Positions 21,630 through 32,936 are shown, counted from the first letter of the stretch. The stretch is 64,000 bases of DNA from Bicyclus anynana (GCF_947172395.1 NC_069105.1:5997362-6061361); one strand, 5' to 3'. Program-made: numbers and translations. The notes: generated by a model not told the origin, from the letters alone.

Positions 21630-21910
21630 AGAGGCCCTAAAAGCAGGCGGCCTAAGATAGGGGCGTGTGGAATTCCTTAGATAAGGCCTATGCCTAGCAG
21701 TTGAGTCATAATGATGATGAAATAACAGAGAACCCCTAAAAGCAGGCGGCTCATGATAGGGGTGTGTGGAATTCCTTAGATAAGACCTATGCCTAGCAGC
21801 TGAGTAATAATGATGATGATATAACATAGAGCCCCTAAAACGCCCATTCGTGGGCCTTATTTAAGGAACATAGGTCCAGCAATTGAGTCACAATGATGAT
21901 GATATAAAAT
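21630..21910 (+). repeat. Tandem LINE-tail repeat, three copies
   Basis: CCCTAAAAGCAGGCGG units start near 21635, 21735 and 21831 (about 97 to 100-bp period). Each ends in GAGTCATAATGATGATGA-type sequence. The reading DRGVWNSLDKAYA resembles the last codons of an RTE-type ORF, so a LINE 3' end appears to be triplicated. Confidence 0.6.
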
Positions 21911-21918
21911 CCACTTAG

Positions 21919-22353
21919 TCATTCCGATTTTAAAACTTTATCTTTTGTGTACGCTTTTATGTGTGTTTTATGACTTTTTCGAACACAAAAGTCAAAACGT
22001 GAGTAAGAAGCCAATAAATTCCCGGCTCTTTCTAAACTCTGCATATCTTCACGTCTAGGCTTTAGAGGATTCCGCGCCGAGGGATCAAAAGGAATAACGT
22101 CCTTCGGATGCGCTGGATTTTTATCTTTTTCACTAAAATTTCGGGTCAATATTCTCGGTATATGTATATACCTATGTTGGACTGAATTATTCCTCATACG
22201 TTTGCTACACTTTGTACCGTATTTTCGACTTAAAAGATACCTCGTTTTAAGAAATATTTCAAATCCAGCTGATACTACTAAGGTAAGTAGGTACGTTAAC
22301 CAGTTTTGTGAAATCTGGTAAATCGTAATTTTGAGATTTTTTTACAGGATATC
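21919..22353 (-). CDS. Possible terminal coding exon of an unrecognised membrane protein
   Basis: A minus-strand frame stays open for 144 codons, bounded upstream by a TAA near 22356 and closed by TGA at 21919. The first ATG is at 22197, but the open part upstream is also protein-like. It contains NWLTYLLTLVVSAGFEIFLK, a plausible single membrane helix, followed by a basic segment, then a charged Pro-rich stretch (HPKDVIPFDPSARNPLKPRR) and a basic C-terminus ending KVLKSE. A weak 3' splice site (TTTACCAG) would start an exon around 22310. If translation instead started at the ATG, the product would be 92 residues with a basic, presequence-like N-terminus. I see no SINE or LINE signature in it. 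RTE tail repeats lie directly downstream, and I found no AATAAA close to the stop. I do not recognise the family, and chance is not excluded. Confidence 0.4.
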
Positions 22354-22750
22354 ATGTAATCAGTTGCACCTTTACTTTTTTTTATTTAAAGAGTATTCGC
22401 ATATCTTTTAACTATGACCAATATTCCAGTGCCCCTACAATGGGGATGATGACTAGGTTTGAATAAATTGATTTTTATGATACATTCGGGTAAATAGGGT
22501 CAATATTAACTAATTTATACATAAAAATTTTTACTTGACTGGATATTTGCAAAATAAATAAGATTATAAAATTTAAAAATCTTTTAAAAATGTTGTATTA
22601 AGATGAAAATTCAAACAGTTTTAGCTTTCTTACATTAAATGTGACATTTTTTAATAAATGAACTATAAACATAAATGCAGAAATAACAAAAAAATTTGTA
22701 ATTTTGTTTGTACGCCCATATAAATCAAACGATCACTAAGGACCTCAAAC
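22354..22750. other. AT-rich stretch
   Basis: No gene. TATGACCAATATTCCAGTGC near 22410 weakly resembles the 3' part of SINE-3. Confidence 0.35.
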
Positions 22751-22935
22751 GTCATTAAATCGTACCATTTTGTATGGGACGTTTTTCCAGGATCCGTGGC
22801 AGTGCCGAAAATGTGATCCTTTAGATCCCTGTAGCTCCGAAAGTAATGATCGCAGATACCCTGTTACTTTGACAAAATTGCCTTACTTTTAGCATACTCT
22901 TAATTTATATACAATTTAAAAAACTGTCATCATCC
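22750..22935 (+). repeat. Unclassified repeat U2, copy 2
   Basis: Inverted match to 3172-3345, including GATCCGTGGCAGTGCCG and AGTAATGATCGCAGATACCC. Confidence 0.6.
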
Positions 22936-22944
22936 CTATTCACG

Positions 22945-23060
22945 GAAATGACTGGTTACGACAATACTCCAGCGAATCCATGAATTTAGCTACTCCACTG
23001 AGCGCACATATGTAAAATATAGTGTATACGTTCACTAAATCAATATTTGCTTCTAGTCCA
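22945..23060 (+). repeat. Unclassified repeat U4, partial copy
   Basis: GAATTTAGCTACTCC and GAGCGCACAT resemble the stretch just before the U4 core at 38470-38520. It breaks off before the core. Confidence 0.35.
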
Positions 23061-23179
23061 TTCGAATGCATTGCGTATGTTACATGAAAATATCTAAAAA
23101 ATGTAGTCCAAAATCCCGAAATGTAAATACCAGCCAACTAAATCCGACTACATTGAACGCGACACATAAGCCGCTACAT

Positions 23180-23330
23180 ATATACACAAGTCCGTCCGTA
23201 TGTTATTCCGTTTGACGCTCGTATCGTGTGATCTCGCAAAGCCTCTCGCTATTTGCATATTGCAGTGTCGGCCAGGAAACTATCTCTCCGCTGAGACCCT
23301 TTACGCTTCATTTCTAAGGGACGAAAACAT
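23180..23330. promoter_or_regulatory. GC-richer single-copy block with an octamer motif
   Basis: Contains ATTTGCATAT (POU/octamer consensus) and TGACGCTCGTATCGTGTGAT in otherwise AT-rich surroundings. A guess at a regulatory block. Confidence 0.2.
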
Positions 23331-23445
23331 GTTTTATATTGTTTTGATAGTTACAGAATATATAGTTTCTGAAGATTGACATAAAATCACAGATTAATCA
23401 ATAATATACAGATGAAGCGTATGGAACACGACTGTGTCGTCGTCG

Positions 23446-23742
23446 TTATCAACCCATATTCGGCTCACTGCTGAGCTCGAGTCTCCTCTCAAAATGAGAG
23501 GGGTTAGGTCAATAGTCCACCACGCTGGCCCAATGCGGATTGGCAGACTTCACACACGCAGAAAATTAAGAAAATTCTCTGGTATGCAGGTTTCCTCACG
23601 ATGTTTTCCTTCACCGTTTGAGACACGTGATATTTAAATTCATAAAATGCACACAACTGAAAAGTTGGAGGTGCATGCCCCGATTCGAACTCACACCCTT
23701 TCAGAATCGGGGGCAGAGGCCATATCCACTGGGCTATCACGT
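23446..23742 (-). mobile_element. SINE-2, full length with B-box damage
   Basis: Complete body and A-box (TAGCCCAGTGGATATGGCC, minus strand). The segment around the B-box is rearranged (ATTCGAACTCACACCC). Confidence 0.72.
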
Positions 23743-24189
23743 ATATACAGAAAAATAGGAAAATATTATTGAAAAATACGGCGTCACAGAAAAATAACAT
23801 GAACCAATCTTTGTATGTTTTCTCACAGTAATGAAGTGTACGTCTCAACTCAACCTGCGCATCAAATCCCCAGTTTACTTTGGCCGTCAGGTTTGAACAA
23901 CAAAGTAAACGGAAAGCGAGGAAAACTCACTTTGACTTACATTTTGAGATACAAAATTACAAAGTAACAAATTACATCGCAGGTAAGTTAATTTTGTTGA
24001 ACGAGGGAAAACAGTCACATTTAATTAATTTGTTTCTTAAAGGCGCATCGTCATAATATAATTTTCTTTAATTTGATTTCAAAGCTCACAATGCAATAGC
24101 AGAGCCTGCGAAAGTCAGACTTGCCTCACTTTATGAAGGCTGTATGTTCGTCAGCCCATGCTCCTCCTCCACCATAGATAGCTTAGTAC

Positions 24190-24800
24190 CAGTGGCGTGC
24201 AATATATGCAAAAATGCACAAGCCTGAAGTCACATTATGAACCTGTATTGGAAAAGGTATTTTCAATTTTGTACAATTTTTACCTCACCGCGACGCATCG
24301 CACCGCACAGCTCCACCTAGTAGCTGAACATGCAAGCGCAGACGCTTACAGCGACGAAGATGGTAACGAGATGGACGACACACACACCGGGTGTGCAGTA
24401 GTGCGGTTTTTAAGTAGGGTAGGCATTATGCGTAAAAAATTTAGAAAATGGGAAATCCCTGCATCAATACAGGTTCATAATAGGCCCTCAGGCACCCTCA
24501 GGGTAGGCATTTTTGCATCTATGAAGTGCATCCCACTGCGGATATGACACCGCCCCAACGCAGAATAGGGATTAATCGCAAATCGCGCGGGGCACTTGGA
24601 TCAACATCCACTACTACCCTGAGGCTGAAAGGCCTCAGCCCCAGGAAGAAAATGACTGGAGGAACAACCTTACCGGTACCAAGGTGGCGAAGCTTCGAGG
24701 CTTGTACCCCTGGATTTGTATCTGAGAGGAGACGAACTGTCTGCATGGTGACTGGTGACGTATTGGAAAAGTTACGAGTATGAACTAACAAACTTGCAGC
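24190..24800 (+). other. Higher-complexity stretch, probably an old mobile element
   Basis: TAGGCATTATGCGTAAAAAA and GGGTAGGCATTTTTGCATCT are partly repetitive. A 116-codon ORF (24197-24547) and an 85-codon ORF (24526-24783) overlap antisense ORFs and show no domain. I do not call a gene. Confidence 0.3.
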
Positions 24801-25329
24801 TTTCATAAGATGAGGCGTGTCTGGCTATCGCAGGCTCTCGTTCTACAGTAGGGCTTTTTAAAGGACAAAATCCGAATTACGTTAAAAATCCATAAAACAA
24901 TACAAAATTATTACCTCAATGTCTTGCCGATGTTTCTTTACTGCAAAGGTTTTTCATCTGTAATGAAAAGAAACAATAATGTTAGTTCGTAAGTTATTTA
25001 TAAATAAATACATATCATAAAATATTGTTTTTTCTTTTATTTCTCGCACAAAAGATATTATTCAGAGATATTTTATAATGGGCTGTTATTTCACATTTAA
25101 AAGTTAAAACATTTTTTATAAGAGCTCTATTCGTATGTGTAAATCAAGGATCATAAGAATTCTTATTGGTTGCTTGCGTAACTGTCAGTACTAGCCAATA
25201 GGTTCAAGTTGCTAAGTTGAATAAATCAAAGCGAAGCTTTACTAAGTTCGTTGGATTTGCGCGGAAAACAAAAAACCGCGAACATAGACCCAATTTTTTT
25301 TTAGGCTTACTTTCAATGTGGATTTTGTA

Positions 25330-25520
25330 GAATCACACTAATATCGTAAAGGTGAAAGTTTCTGTGTATTTTTGTCCTTTGCGCTGCGGTTACTGAAGCG
25401 ATTTGGCTGAAATTCGTAATGGAAATGGATTTTACTCTGGAATAACGCTTTTCATCCTGGAAAAATTCATGGCTCCCGCGGTATTTGTGAAAAACTGAAA
25501 TCCACGTGAAGTCCGCTAGT
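25330..25520 (+). mobile_element. Lep1-like Helitron
   Basis: CACTAATATCGTAAAGGTGA at the 5' end; ACGTGAAGTCCGCTAGT at the 3' end. About 190 bases. Confidence 0.65.
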
Positions 25521-25648
25521 AATAAATAAATAAAAAAAATATACTGATCAAAAAACATAATTTTCTTTTTCAAGTAGATACTTAGAACAAAGATAGAATA
25601 AATCTAAAAATCCAAGACTGCCCTAGAAATAATCAAAAGAAGGCACAT

Positions 25649-25836
25649 CTATACTAATATTATAAAGCTGAAGAGTTTGTTTGTTTGATTGAACGCGCTA
25701 ACTACTGGTCCGATTTGAAAAATTCTATTAGTGTTAGATAGTCCATTTATCGAGGAAGGCTATAGGCTATAAATTATCCCGGTATTCCCACGGGAACGGG
25801 AACCACGCGGGTGAAACCGCGCGGCATCAGCTAGTA
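25649..25836 (+). mobile_element. Lep1-like Helitron
   Basis: TATACTAATATTATAAAGCT to GAAACCGCGCGGCATCAGCT then AGT. A short complete reference copy of the CCGCGCGG subtype. Confidence 0.75.
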
Positions 25837-26063
25837 TTCTATATCGGACTTGGCACTTGGATGAACTCACAAGTAATACAAACAGGAGATAGCACGCAGC
25901 GTGTATACCTACTGTACAACAGCACTCCTTTGTTCGTTATCGGGTGACGCGGCCGATTGCGATGTTTCGCAAACCAAGTGTTTCTGTTGGAAGTTAAAGT
26001 TTTTTTTTTTATTTATATTGACATTTGTCATTGTTTTGACATTGTACTCATCTCCTTTTTGAA

Positions 26064-26145
26064 GACCTCCGTGGCGCAGTGGTATGTGCGATGGATTTAC
26101 AAGACATAGCTCCTTGGGTTCGATTCGTTCGATCCTGGGTTTGAA
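26064..26145 (+). mobile_element. SINE-1 head fragment
   Basis: CCTCCGTGGCGCAGTGGTAT (A-box) and GGTTCGATTCGTTCGATCC (partly duplicated B-box). The body is absent. Confidence 0.6.
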
Positions 26146-26464
26146 GTTTAGATCAAAGGTATAATGTGCGCTTTTCATATGTAGTTCTTCTCTAGTACGA
26201 GTATTATTTTATATTCCGCATCTATTGAATATCTAATAATAATGAACCGTCTATTATTAAAAAGGTGAATCAAAACCAAAGTAGTATGCATAAATGGTAC
26301 GAGATAACCGGAAATGCGTCAAACGGTAGCGCCAGCTGTTTCCGGTCAATTGACGAACTTACTGCTCTTCTCATTTTGTTTAATATTCAAATTCGACGGC
26401 CATTTCACTATACATCACGCCAACGCTGACAATGCTAACATGCAATAATAAAATCTAAACAAAT

Positions 26465-26885
26465 ATTATAAAGAAGCATGATTTTAATGTTTGTTTCTAT
26501 GTATGTTATAATAATAATAAGCTCCGAAAGTACTGAACGTATTTAAAAAAAATGTGAGCCGTCACGGGACGCCTGGCAGATGTGAAACATATTTTGTAAA
26601 AGTAATATGCAGAAAAGAACAGTAGGAGAGAATCGCACAGTCGATTGCGCGTTGCGACGCGTCGCCACGCACTACTGCATATGGACTGTATATATATACC
26701 ATCATAGAGCGTGGCGACGCGTCACCACGGCAGAAATCGGTTTTACGTGCGGCTATTTATGTTTCACACCAAAATTCTTTCACCAATGGAAAGCTACATC
26801 AATCAATCAACGATTAACTACTGCTGTATATATCCCTGTATTCCCACGGGAACGGGAACTAAGCGGGTGAAACCGCGGGACATCT
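26465..26885 (+). mobile_element. Degenerate Helitron with an internal palindromic segment
   Basis: AATATTATAAAGAAGCATG at the left and CACGGGAACGGGAACTAAGC then GGTGAAACCGCGGGAC at the right are Helitron ends. Between them lie inverted copies of GCGTGGCGACGCGTC (near 26655 and 26708). Confidence 0.5.
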
Positions 26886-27039
26886 GAAAGTTACATGTAA
26901 GCAAGTAAGTTAGCCTCGCGGCATATTCGCAGGAATTAGCATTCCGCACGGATGCAAAACGTTTTGACGGTCCAAAAAGCGTGAGATCCCGCCTGAATAA
27001 TACATATTATATCTTTACTTAAGCCGCGGATATAAGGAA

Positions 27040-27510
27040 TTTTAGGTTATACATACTTCTTTTTACCCGACTGCTTAAGAAGGAGGGTAATGTATTTCGA
27101 GCATATGTATGTCCATTTCTTTGGCATACCCTACAGCCCAAACGGCTGGACGGATTTTGACATATGAGGTGTCATTGAGTTTGTCGAAACTGTGATAGTG
27201 ACATATAGACATTTTCAAAATAGCACCGGTAAATTAAAAAAAGGTGGGGGGAGGGTAAGTTTTTTTAAATTATCCTAACAATATGAGTATCAAATGAAAG
27301 GTCATAAAAAGACCATTTTAAAAAATATTACATCATGTATATTTTACTGTTTTAGCACAAATTATCAAAAAGCATACCAATTATATTTGAACCATACAAG
27401 TAAAATTTACTAACTAAAATGTATTCAAGTCAGGAATGACATTGTCTGTACTTAGTTACATTTAAAATGAAAGGTCTGTCTTGGAGAAACTTGAAAGTTC
27501 GAAAAAAAGT
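27040..27510 (+). repeat. Degenerate dispersed repeat (CCCGACTGC type)
   Basis: CCCGACTGCTTAAGAAGGAG then GGGTAATGTATTTCGAGC, and an ACGGCTGGACGGATTTTGA motif, occur in the order typical of a common lepidopteran repeat. There is no second copy in the window to confirm it. Confidence 0.35.
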
Positions 27511-27518
27511 TATTTTAT

Positions 27519-27566
27519 CCTTAATATGCGACCAACGACATATGTCGTGAAGAGAAATAGATATTT
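27519..27566 (+). mobile_element. MITE-A end fragment
   Basis: ATGCGACCAACGACATATGT then GAAGAGAAATAGAT is the MITE-A terminus; the element is cut by the SINE-2 head that follows. Confidence 0.5.
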
Positions 27567-27574
27567 CTAGATTC

Positions 27575-27757
27575 CATTGAGCCGTGATAGCCCAGTGGAT
27601 ATATATGACCTCTAGCTTCGGAGGGTGTAGGTTCGATTTAGTTTTAAGTTTTCTACTTTAATTATCACCATTAAATCATGAAATACCTTGACGTTTTAGA
27701 AGTATTTGTAAACTGAGCCTAGTTGAAAAAAAATAACATAGACTTTGACTTTGGTCT
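27575..27757 (+). mobile_element. SINE-2 head joined to a LINE tail
   Basis: GAGCCGTGATAGCCCAGTGG with GGTTCGATT (A- and B-box) runs directly into AGTTTTAAGTTTTCTAC and the CR1/Jockey-like 3' end (GTAAACTGAGCCTAGTTGAA). Confidence 0.6.
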
Positions 27758-27889
27758 ATTTCTTAGGTACAAAAGTATAGGCAATAATCAGGCAAATCAA
27801 ACGAAGGATAAAAATGATAAGTTTTAAATGTAATTCTAAGGGTAACTCGTGTGCGACGATGAGTTGTTAAGGACGAAAATTCGCTCGTT

Positions 27890-28195
27890 TGTTATCAACC
27901 CATATTCAGCTCACTGCTGAGCTCGAGTCTTCTCTCAGAATGAAATGGGTTTAGACCAACAGTCCACCACGCTGGCCCAATGTGGATTGGCAGACTTTAC
28001 ACACGCAAAAAATTTAGAAACTTCTCTGGAATGCAGGTTTACTCACGATGTTTTCCTTCACCGTTTGAGACATGTGATATTTAATTTCTTAAAATGCACA
28101 CAACTGAAAAGTTGGAGGTGCATACCCCGGATCGGATTCGAACCCACACCCTCCGGAATCGGAGGCAGAGGTCATATCCACTGGGCTATACGGCT
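27890..28195 (-). mobile_element. SINE-2, full length
   Basis: Complete minus-strand copy with A-box and B-box at the right end. One base is missing near CTATACGG. Confidence 0.75.
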
Positions 28196-28507
28196 ACCTC
28201 GAAGCTAGGACGAAAATGTTATGACGAAATTCCATCGCAGTCGTCACGCCGTTTTTATCATACGTGTATGGCGTATTTTTTTAAAGTATCATAAAATATT
28301 CAAACGCGCAGTCCAAAAGGAATACACCAGTAGATGAAAAGAGCGTCGTTTATATTAAAAATACAACAGCCGTATAACGGGAACTGATAAAAGAGATACA
28401 AAGAGCGAGCGCCGCAAGCATTGCGCCTACAAAGTACTCCTACAAACAGATCACTAACAGGTATTTTACGTCAAAACACATTAAAATAAAGTCTTTTTAA
28501 CAAAAAA

Positions 28508-28845
28508 AATCAACCGACTTTAAAATTACAAAAATAAACTAAAACGCGAAAATATCATCGTATGTGCTACATTCTGATCACCTTGAAGGCGGTGCCAAGC
28601 CAGTGGAGTATTGATTAAAGACGTATCTAAAAGAACCACTGGAAAGAACCGTCTGAAAATCCTAAAACTTTATAATTTTACGTTTAGGCTTAACTAACTA
28701 AACTAAAAAGCAAAAAGTAACATCTTACCTATGTGCTACCTTCTTGGCACCGCCTTTAAACTGATCAGAAGGTAGCACAAAGGTAAGATGTTATTTTTTG
28801 CTTTTTAGTTTAGGTTAAAATTTTGAGCTGGAAGTCGGTTGAATT
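28508..28845. mobile_element. TIR element with a large internal hairpin
   Basis: Ends CAACCGACTT and AAGTCGGTTG are mirrored. Inside, a 50-bp stem (from AACTAAACTAAAAAGCAAAA at 28692 to its mirror at 28816) has a 22-base loop containing GGCACCGCC, and GATCACCTTGAAGGCGGTGCC at 28577 is a further partial inverted copy. Confidence 0.6.
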
Positions 28846-29650
28846 TTCTTATTATAATAATTTTGTGTTTGTCTATAGATATGTCTGTTGGTATGTTGGT
28901 CCGTTTGTTTGTACGGTAATTACTGGAAACTAACGGTTGGTCACTTTTCAGGGCTAAGATAAAATAACCTTGAAGTAGGCTATATAAAGTTTTTTTGAGG
29001 TAAAGAAAAAAACACAAAAATGTAACTAATTCTTACAAAATATTTTTTTCATCTAGCTAGTCAATAAATAAAACATGAAGAAATAATACAAAAAGTAATT
29101 GTTAAGTTAAATATTACCTAAGATAAATACCAGGAATAAGTGAAATTGGATATCAGGTAGGTTATTTCCCAACAATTGTTTTCTTCCGATTTTCCTCATT
29201 GGCATTGTTACCAGGAACTGTATCTGCTTTTGTATTAGAATAAGGGCTTGTGAGCGCTACACCTTCTTCATTTTATAAAAACATGCTTGTCAAGTCATGC
29301 TCCTATAAGAACCTGCATAACTTGGTTCAGAGCCACCCGACAACTTTTATGCATATTAGCTATTGCTCCAAATGGTTAATTCTAACCAGTCGTGCCATTT
29401 TTTTGTTGGCCGGCACTTTCAAAAAGAGCCCAAAAATGTATGGAGCGTGAATGATCTCTTTTGCATGCATATAAGCACGGAAAAGCATGGAAAAAAGCAA
29501 AATGCAGCAATAATCTGGCGTTTGAGGACACTAATCCTAATGCTATGCCGAGGAAAATTAAAAAAAAATCCTTAATATTTCTCCGGTATGATGAGTAGAT
29601 GCTAACGCTACTTACCTTAGGATTTGAACTGTCTAGCTTTCAGCTTCTAT
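28846..29650. other. Unassigned stretch
   Basis: AT-rich; small ORFs at 29250-29575 overlap in two frames and have no domain. No recognised repeat. Confidence 0.35.
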
Positions 29651-29655
29651 AGAAT

Positions 29656-29860
29656 ATAGCAGACGCCGCGCGGTTTCACCCGCGTGGTTCCCGTTCCCGT
29701 CGGAATACGGGGATAAAATATAGCGTATAGCACTCGACAATTATGTAGCTTTCCAGCAGTGAAAGAACTTTTGAAATCGGATCAATAGTTTCAGAGCTTA
29801 AACAATGCAAACGAGCAAACACTAAAATCTATCCTCTACATAATATTAGTATAGAAAATA
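29656..29860 (-). mobile_element. Lep1-like Helitron
   Basis: GCAGACGCCGCGCGGTTTCA at the left (reverse of 3' end) and ATAATATTAGTATAGA at the right (reverse of 5' end). Confidence 0.7.
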
Positions 29861-30052
29861 GGTCTGGTCATCACAGGCTTTCGTTTTATATTATTTCCTT
29901 TCGAAAATTGAATGTCAGTTAACTTAACAATCGCATCCTAAGAACCGTGAAACACGAGTAACAAAAATCTTAATTGGTTCCGTCAGCTCTTGGCATGTAG
30001 AATCGATTGTACGTCGTACTTTCACTATAACGTTACTTCAAGATGAATCGTA

Positions 30053-30263
30053 AAGGTAGCATTCGGTTCTTCCCGACCTGCGACCGCGACCGGGTCATAT
30101 GACCCACTGCTTAGTATGTATTTATATGGAGCACTTAACAAAGGCAGTCGCGCGACACGGTATCGGGATTTGTTTAGTGCTCCATATAAATTCATACCAA
30201 GCAGTGGGTCAAACGACCCGGTCGCGGTTGCGGGTCGCGGTACTAAGAACCGAATGCTACCTT
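30053..30263. mobile_element. Palindromic element with about 90-bp arms
   Basis: AAGGTAGCATTCGGTTCTT opens the left arm and is mirrored at the right end. ACCGCGACCGGGTC and TATATGGAGCACTTAACAAA also pair across a spacer of about 30 bases. Flanked by TAA/TTA, so a TTAA-type target is possible. Confidence 0.65.
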
Positions 30264-30282
30264 AACAATCGACTGTGTGTTC

Positions 30283-30490
30283 GTTATCAACCCATATTCG
30301 GCTCATTCGGAGCTCGAGTCTCCTCTCAGAATGAGAGGGGTTAGGCCAATAGTCCACCACGATGCGGATTGGCAAACTTCACACACGCAGAGAATTAAGA
30401 AAATTCTCTGCGGAACCCTCCGGAATCGGAGGCAGAGGTCATATCCACTGGGCTATCACGTCCTCAATCCACTCGGCTATCACGTCCTCT
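30283..30490 (-). mobile_element. SINE-2, internally deleted
   Basis: The 3' end and the head are present but most of the body between AGAATTAAGAAAATTCTCTG and GGAACCCTCC is missing. GGCTATCACGTCCTC is duplicated at the right end. Confidence 0.6.
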
Positions 30491-30649
30491 GTGTGTACTG
30501 ACCCGATTTTGAAAATTCTTTTACTATTAGACAAAGCCACAATATTTGTAATTGAAACCGTGGGGAGTCGGATTGTGGATTACAATTTTGTGTGTAACAA
30601 TGAAACAATCCAATTTTTTTTAAAAGTATATTTGCCACATTTTTTATAA

Positions 30650-30798
30650 TATGGCCAATATTCCCATTTCTCTCCAACTAGTGGGGAAAGACTGTGCTAG
30701 GAGTGGGTACGGCAATAGTGAGGTGAAACGGGGTGAGGATTGAACCACCACCTCGTTGATGAGTCCAACCACTCTTACCATTGAGCTATTGAGGCTTT
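30650..30798 (-). mobile_element. SINE-3
   Basis: Minus strand: GCCTCAATAGCTCAATGGTA (A-box), a B-box-like GGTTCAATCC, and a 3' part with AGTCTTTCCCCACTAGTTGG. Related copies lie at 47094, 54850 and 55400. 30799-31205 is unassigned. Confidence 0.6.
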
Positions 30799-31205
30799 TA
30801 CATTGTAACATGAGCAACAAATACCAATACCCGTGTGAATGATATACACAACCTCTCATTAAATGAAATCCAGCATCAAAACCGCACTCACAACCTAATA
30901 TAAACCTTAAAACATACAACGTAAGAACTCAAATAGTTTAATCTTACATAACAAGATGATTAAAATAACCTCGTTACTAATTTACTTTACTTTTGACGAG
31001 AGTAAAATAAATTAGTTGGGAGCAAAAAACGTGAATGAGCTCTGACGTCATAGGAAACATGATTCGTTTTAACGTCTATCCGTCTCAGGGTTAGAGACTG
31101 GATGCGTTACGTTTAATAAGTAACGTACGTAATCACTTTTTTTCAAGTGAATATTTCTTTAAAATTGCTTCCATTGTGTCAATTCTATTTTTATTATTTT
31201 GACGA

Positions 31206-31370
31206 ACCAAAGTTACCGACATAGTTCAACAAGTCGCAAATCCGAAGCGGATGGGCGGGTACATCGTTCGAATAGCCGATGGACGTTGGGATACCAGAAT
31301 GAAGATGCTGGAATGGCGACCCCGCACTAGAAAGCGCTGTGAAATCACCATGCTGACGAGCATTTCCACT
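31206..31370 (+). pseudogene. RTE-type LINE 3' fragment
   Basis: Resembles VTDIVQQVANPKRMGGYIVR then DGRWDTRMKMLEW, ending RTRKRCEITML. 5'-truncated and mutated. Confidence 0.55.
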
Positions 31371-31431
31371 ATTAAAGAGCTATGAAATTTCAGTAAATTC
31401 ATTATTATTACTCAGCAGCTGTATTAACTAA

Positions 31432-31620
31432 CTAGTTGACGCCGCGCGGTTTCACTCGCGTGGTTCCCGTTCCCGTAGGAATACGGGGATAATATATAGC
31501 CTATAGCCTTCCTCGATAAATGGGCTATCTAACACTGAAAGAATTTTTCAAATCGGGCCAGTAGTTCCTGAGATTAAACAAACAAATTCTTCAGCTTTAT
31601 AATATTAGTATAGATATAGA
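31432..31620 (-). mobile_element. Lep1-like Helitron
   Basis: CTAGTTGACGCCGCGCGGTT to TAATATTAGTATAGATATAG; a short complete copy. Confidence 0.75.
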
Positions 31621-32370
31621 TTCGATCACTTTCAAAATTCAAAGCTTCCGGCATATGTTTCTAATTGAAGGAAATATTTGTATTTATTAGCAATGTAGGT
31701 ATAAGATTTAACAAACACATACAAACTTACAGTTGCATTAAAATGGTGGCACTTCCAGGAAACTTTAGGCCGGTGTAAATGTATTTCTGTATCGCAGTTC
31801 ATTGGCTCTACATTAGCTAGTGCATAACAGTGTTTTATTACCGGGTTATTTTGGAGCGGCTCAAACGGCTTAATCTAATACGACGTGGAATGGTCTGGCG
31901 TTTACTGCTATGAGTAACGCTGCATCATAATTATAATTGACTGCTTGTCGTGTGTAAGGGGAGTAGGCAACGATATTTTATAGTATTAGATATGTTACGT
32001 GCCTACAAAATCACCGTAAAAAGTGTTCCAAAGCACTCCACAGATTAAACAATAATTAACCGTCGCATCAGTAACTTAATAATTTTTAATATTATTGAAG
32101 AAAAATGGCGTCTTATGTTTTTAAATATTTTAAAAACTGTTCACAAAAACTAAAAAAATAAGATGGAGTATTTTTTATTCGTTATTATTATTTATTGATT
32201 ATAATTCATTGATTATTATTATAATAATTTACGTAATTAAAGAAGTTAGTGTTAAATTTTGAAATAAGTTTGTATATGCGGTTGTCAATGAGACGCGTGA
32301 CGTTTGTTTTTTTTTGATGGGTTTCACCAACTTCAGTACGTTGCTTGAAAGACTCACTCTGGTTACTCTG
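31621..32370. other. Unassigned stretch
   Basis: Single-copy looking; AT-rich toward 32200. No supported gene. Confidence 0.35.
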
Positions 32371-32560
32371 TGGCGCACACATACCCAATTTTGTGTTTAC
32401 TTACATTATATTATGTGAATTGAACACACAACTCGACATTGTAGACAATATTATTATGTTTAAATAACTTTCGTTGTTTACTATGCGACTAAATGAAATT
32501 AACACAATTGGATGCCTTTGTTCGTCTCAGTAAGGACGCGTTAGTGCTATATCTAAAAGT
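32371..32560 (+). repeat. Unclassified repeat U4, copy 1
   Basis: Shares CACACAACTCGACATTG, then AAATAACTTTCGTTGTTTAC and TATGCGACTAAATGAAATTA with 38505-38720. Confidence 0.6.
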
Positions 32561-32936
32561 AAGTATAAAACAGAAATATCGTTGGGAGTAGGTAGGTAAA
32601 TGTTTCAAGTGGTTTAATAGTACACACTTAACACAGTAAATATGAATGGCAATACTTAGGATCGGTTTCACAATTTTATGATAATAATATTAGTGTTGAT
32701 AGCTTATTCATAAGCTTTGTAATTGTCATCTAAACTAATATTATAGTTCTCTAGGATCTAGATTACAGCAATACAAAAATCGAAAATATTCGTATCAATA
32801 AAAAATAAACAATCAAATCTTACGGAGGTAAGCTTTGATTGCTTATTAATAGGCTCCGAAACTACTATCAATCCGTATTTTACTTTTTTAAAAGTTAATA
32901 GTACTACGTGTAATAAATAAACTGCATTATAATATA

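Noticed and set aside
24197..24806. ORFs of 85 to 116 codons on both strands
   Set aside because: They overlap each other, lack domains and include dispersed-repeat words; no splice or promoter context.
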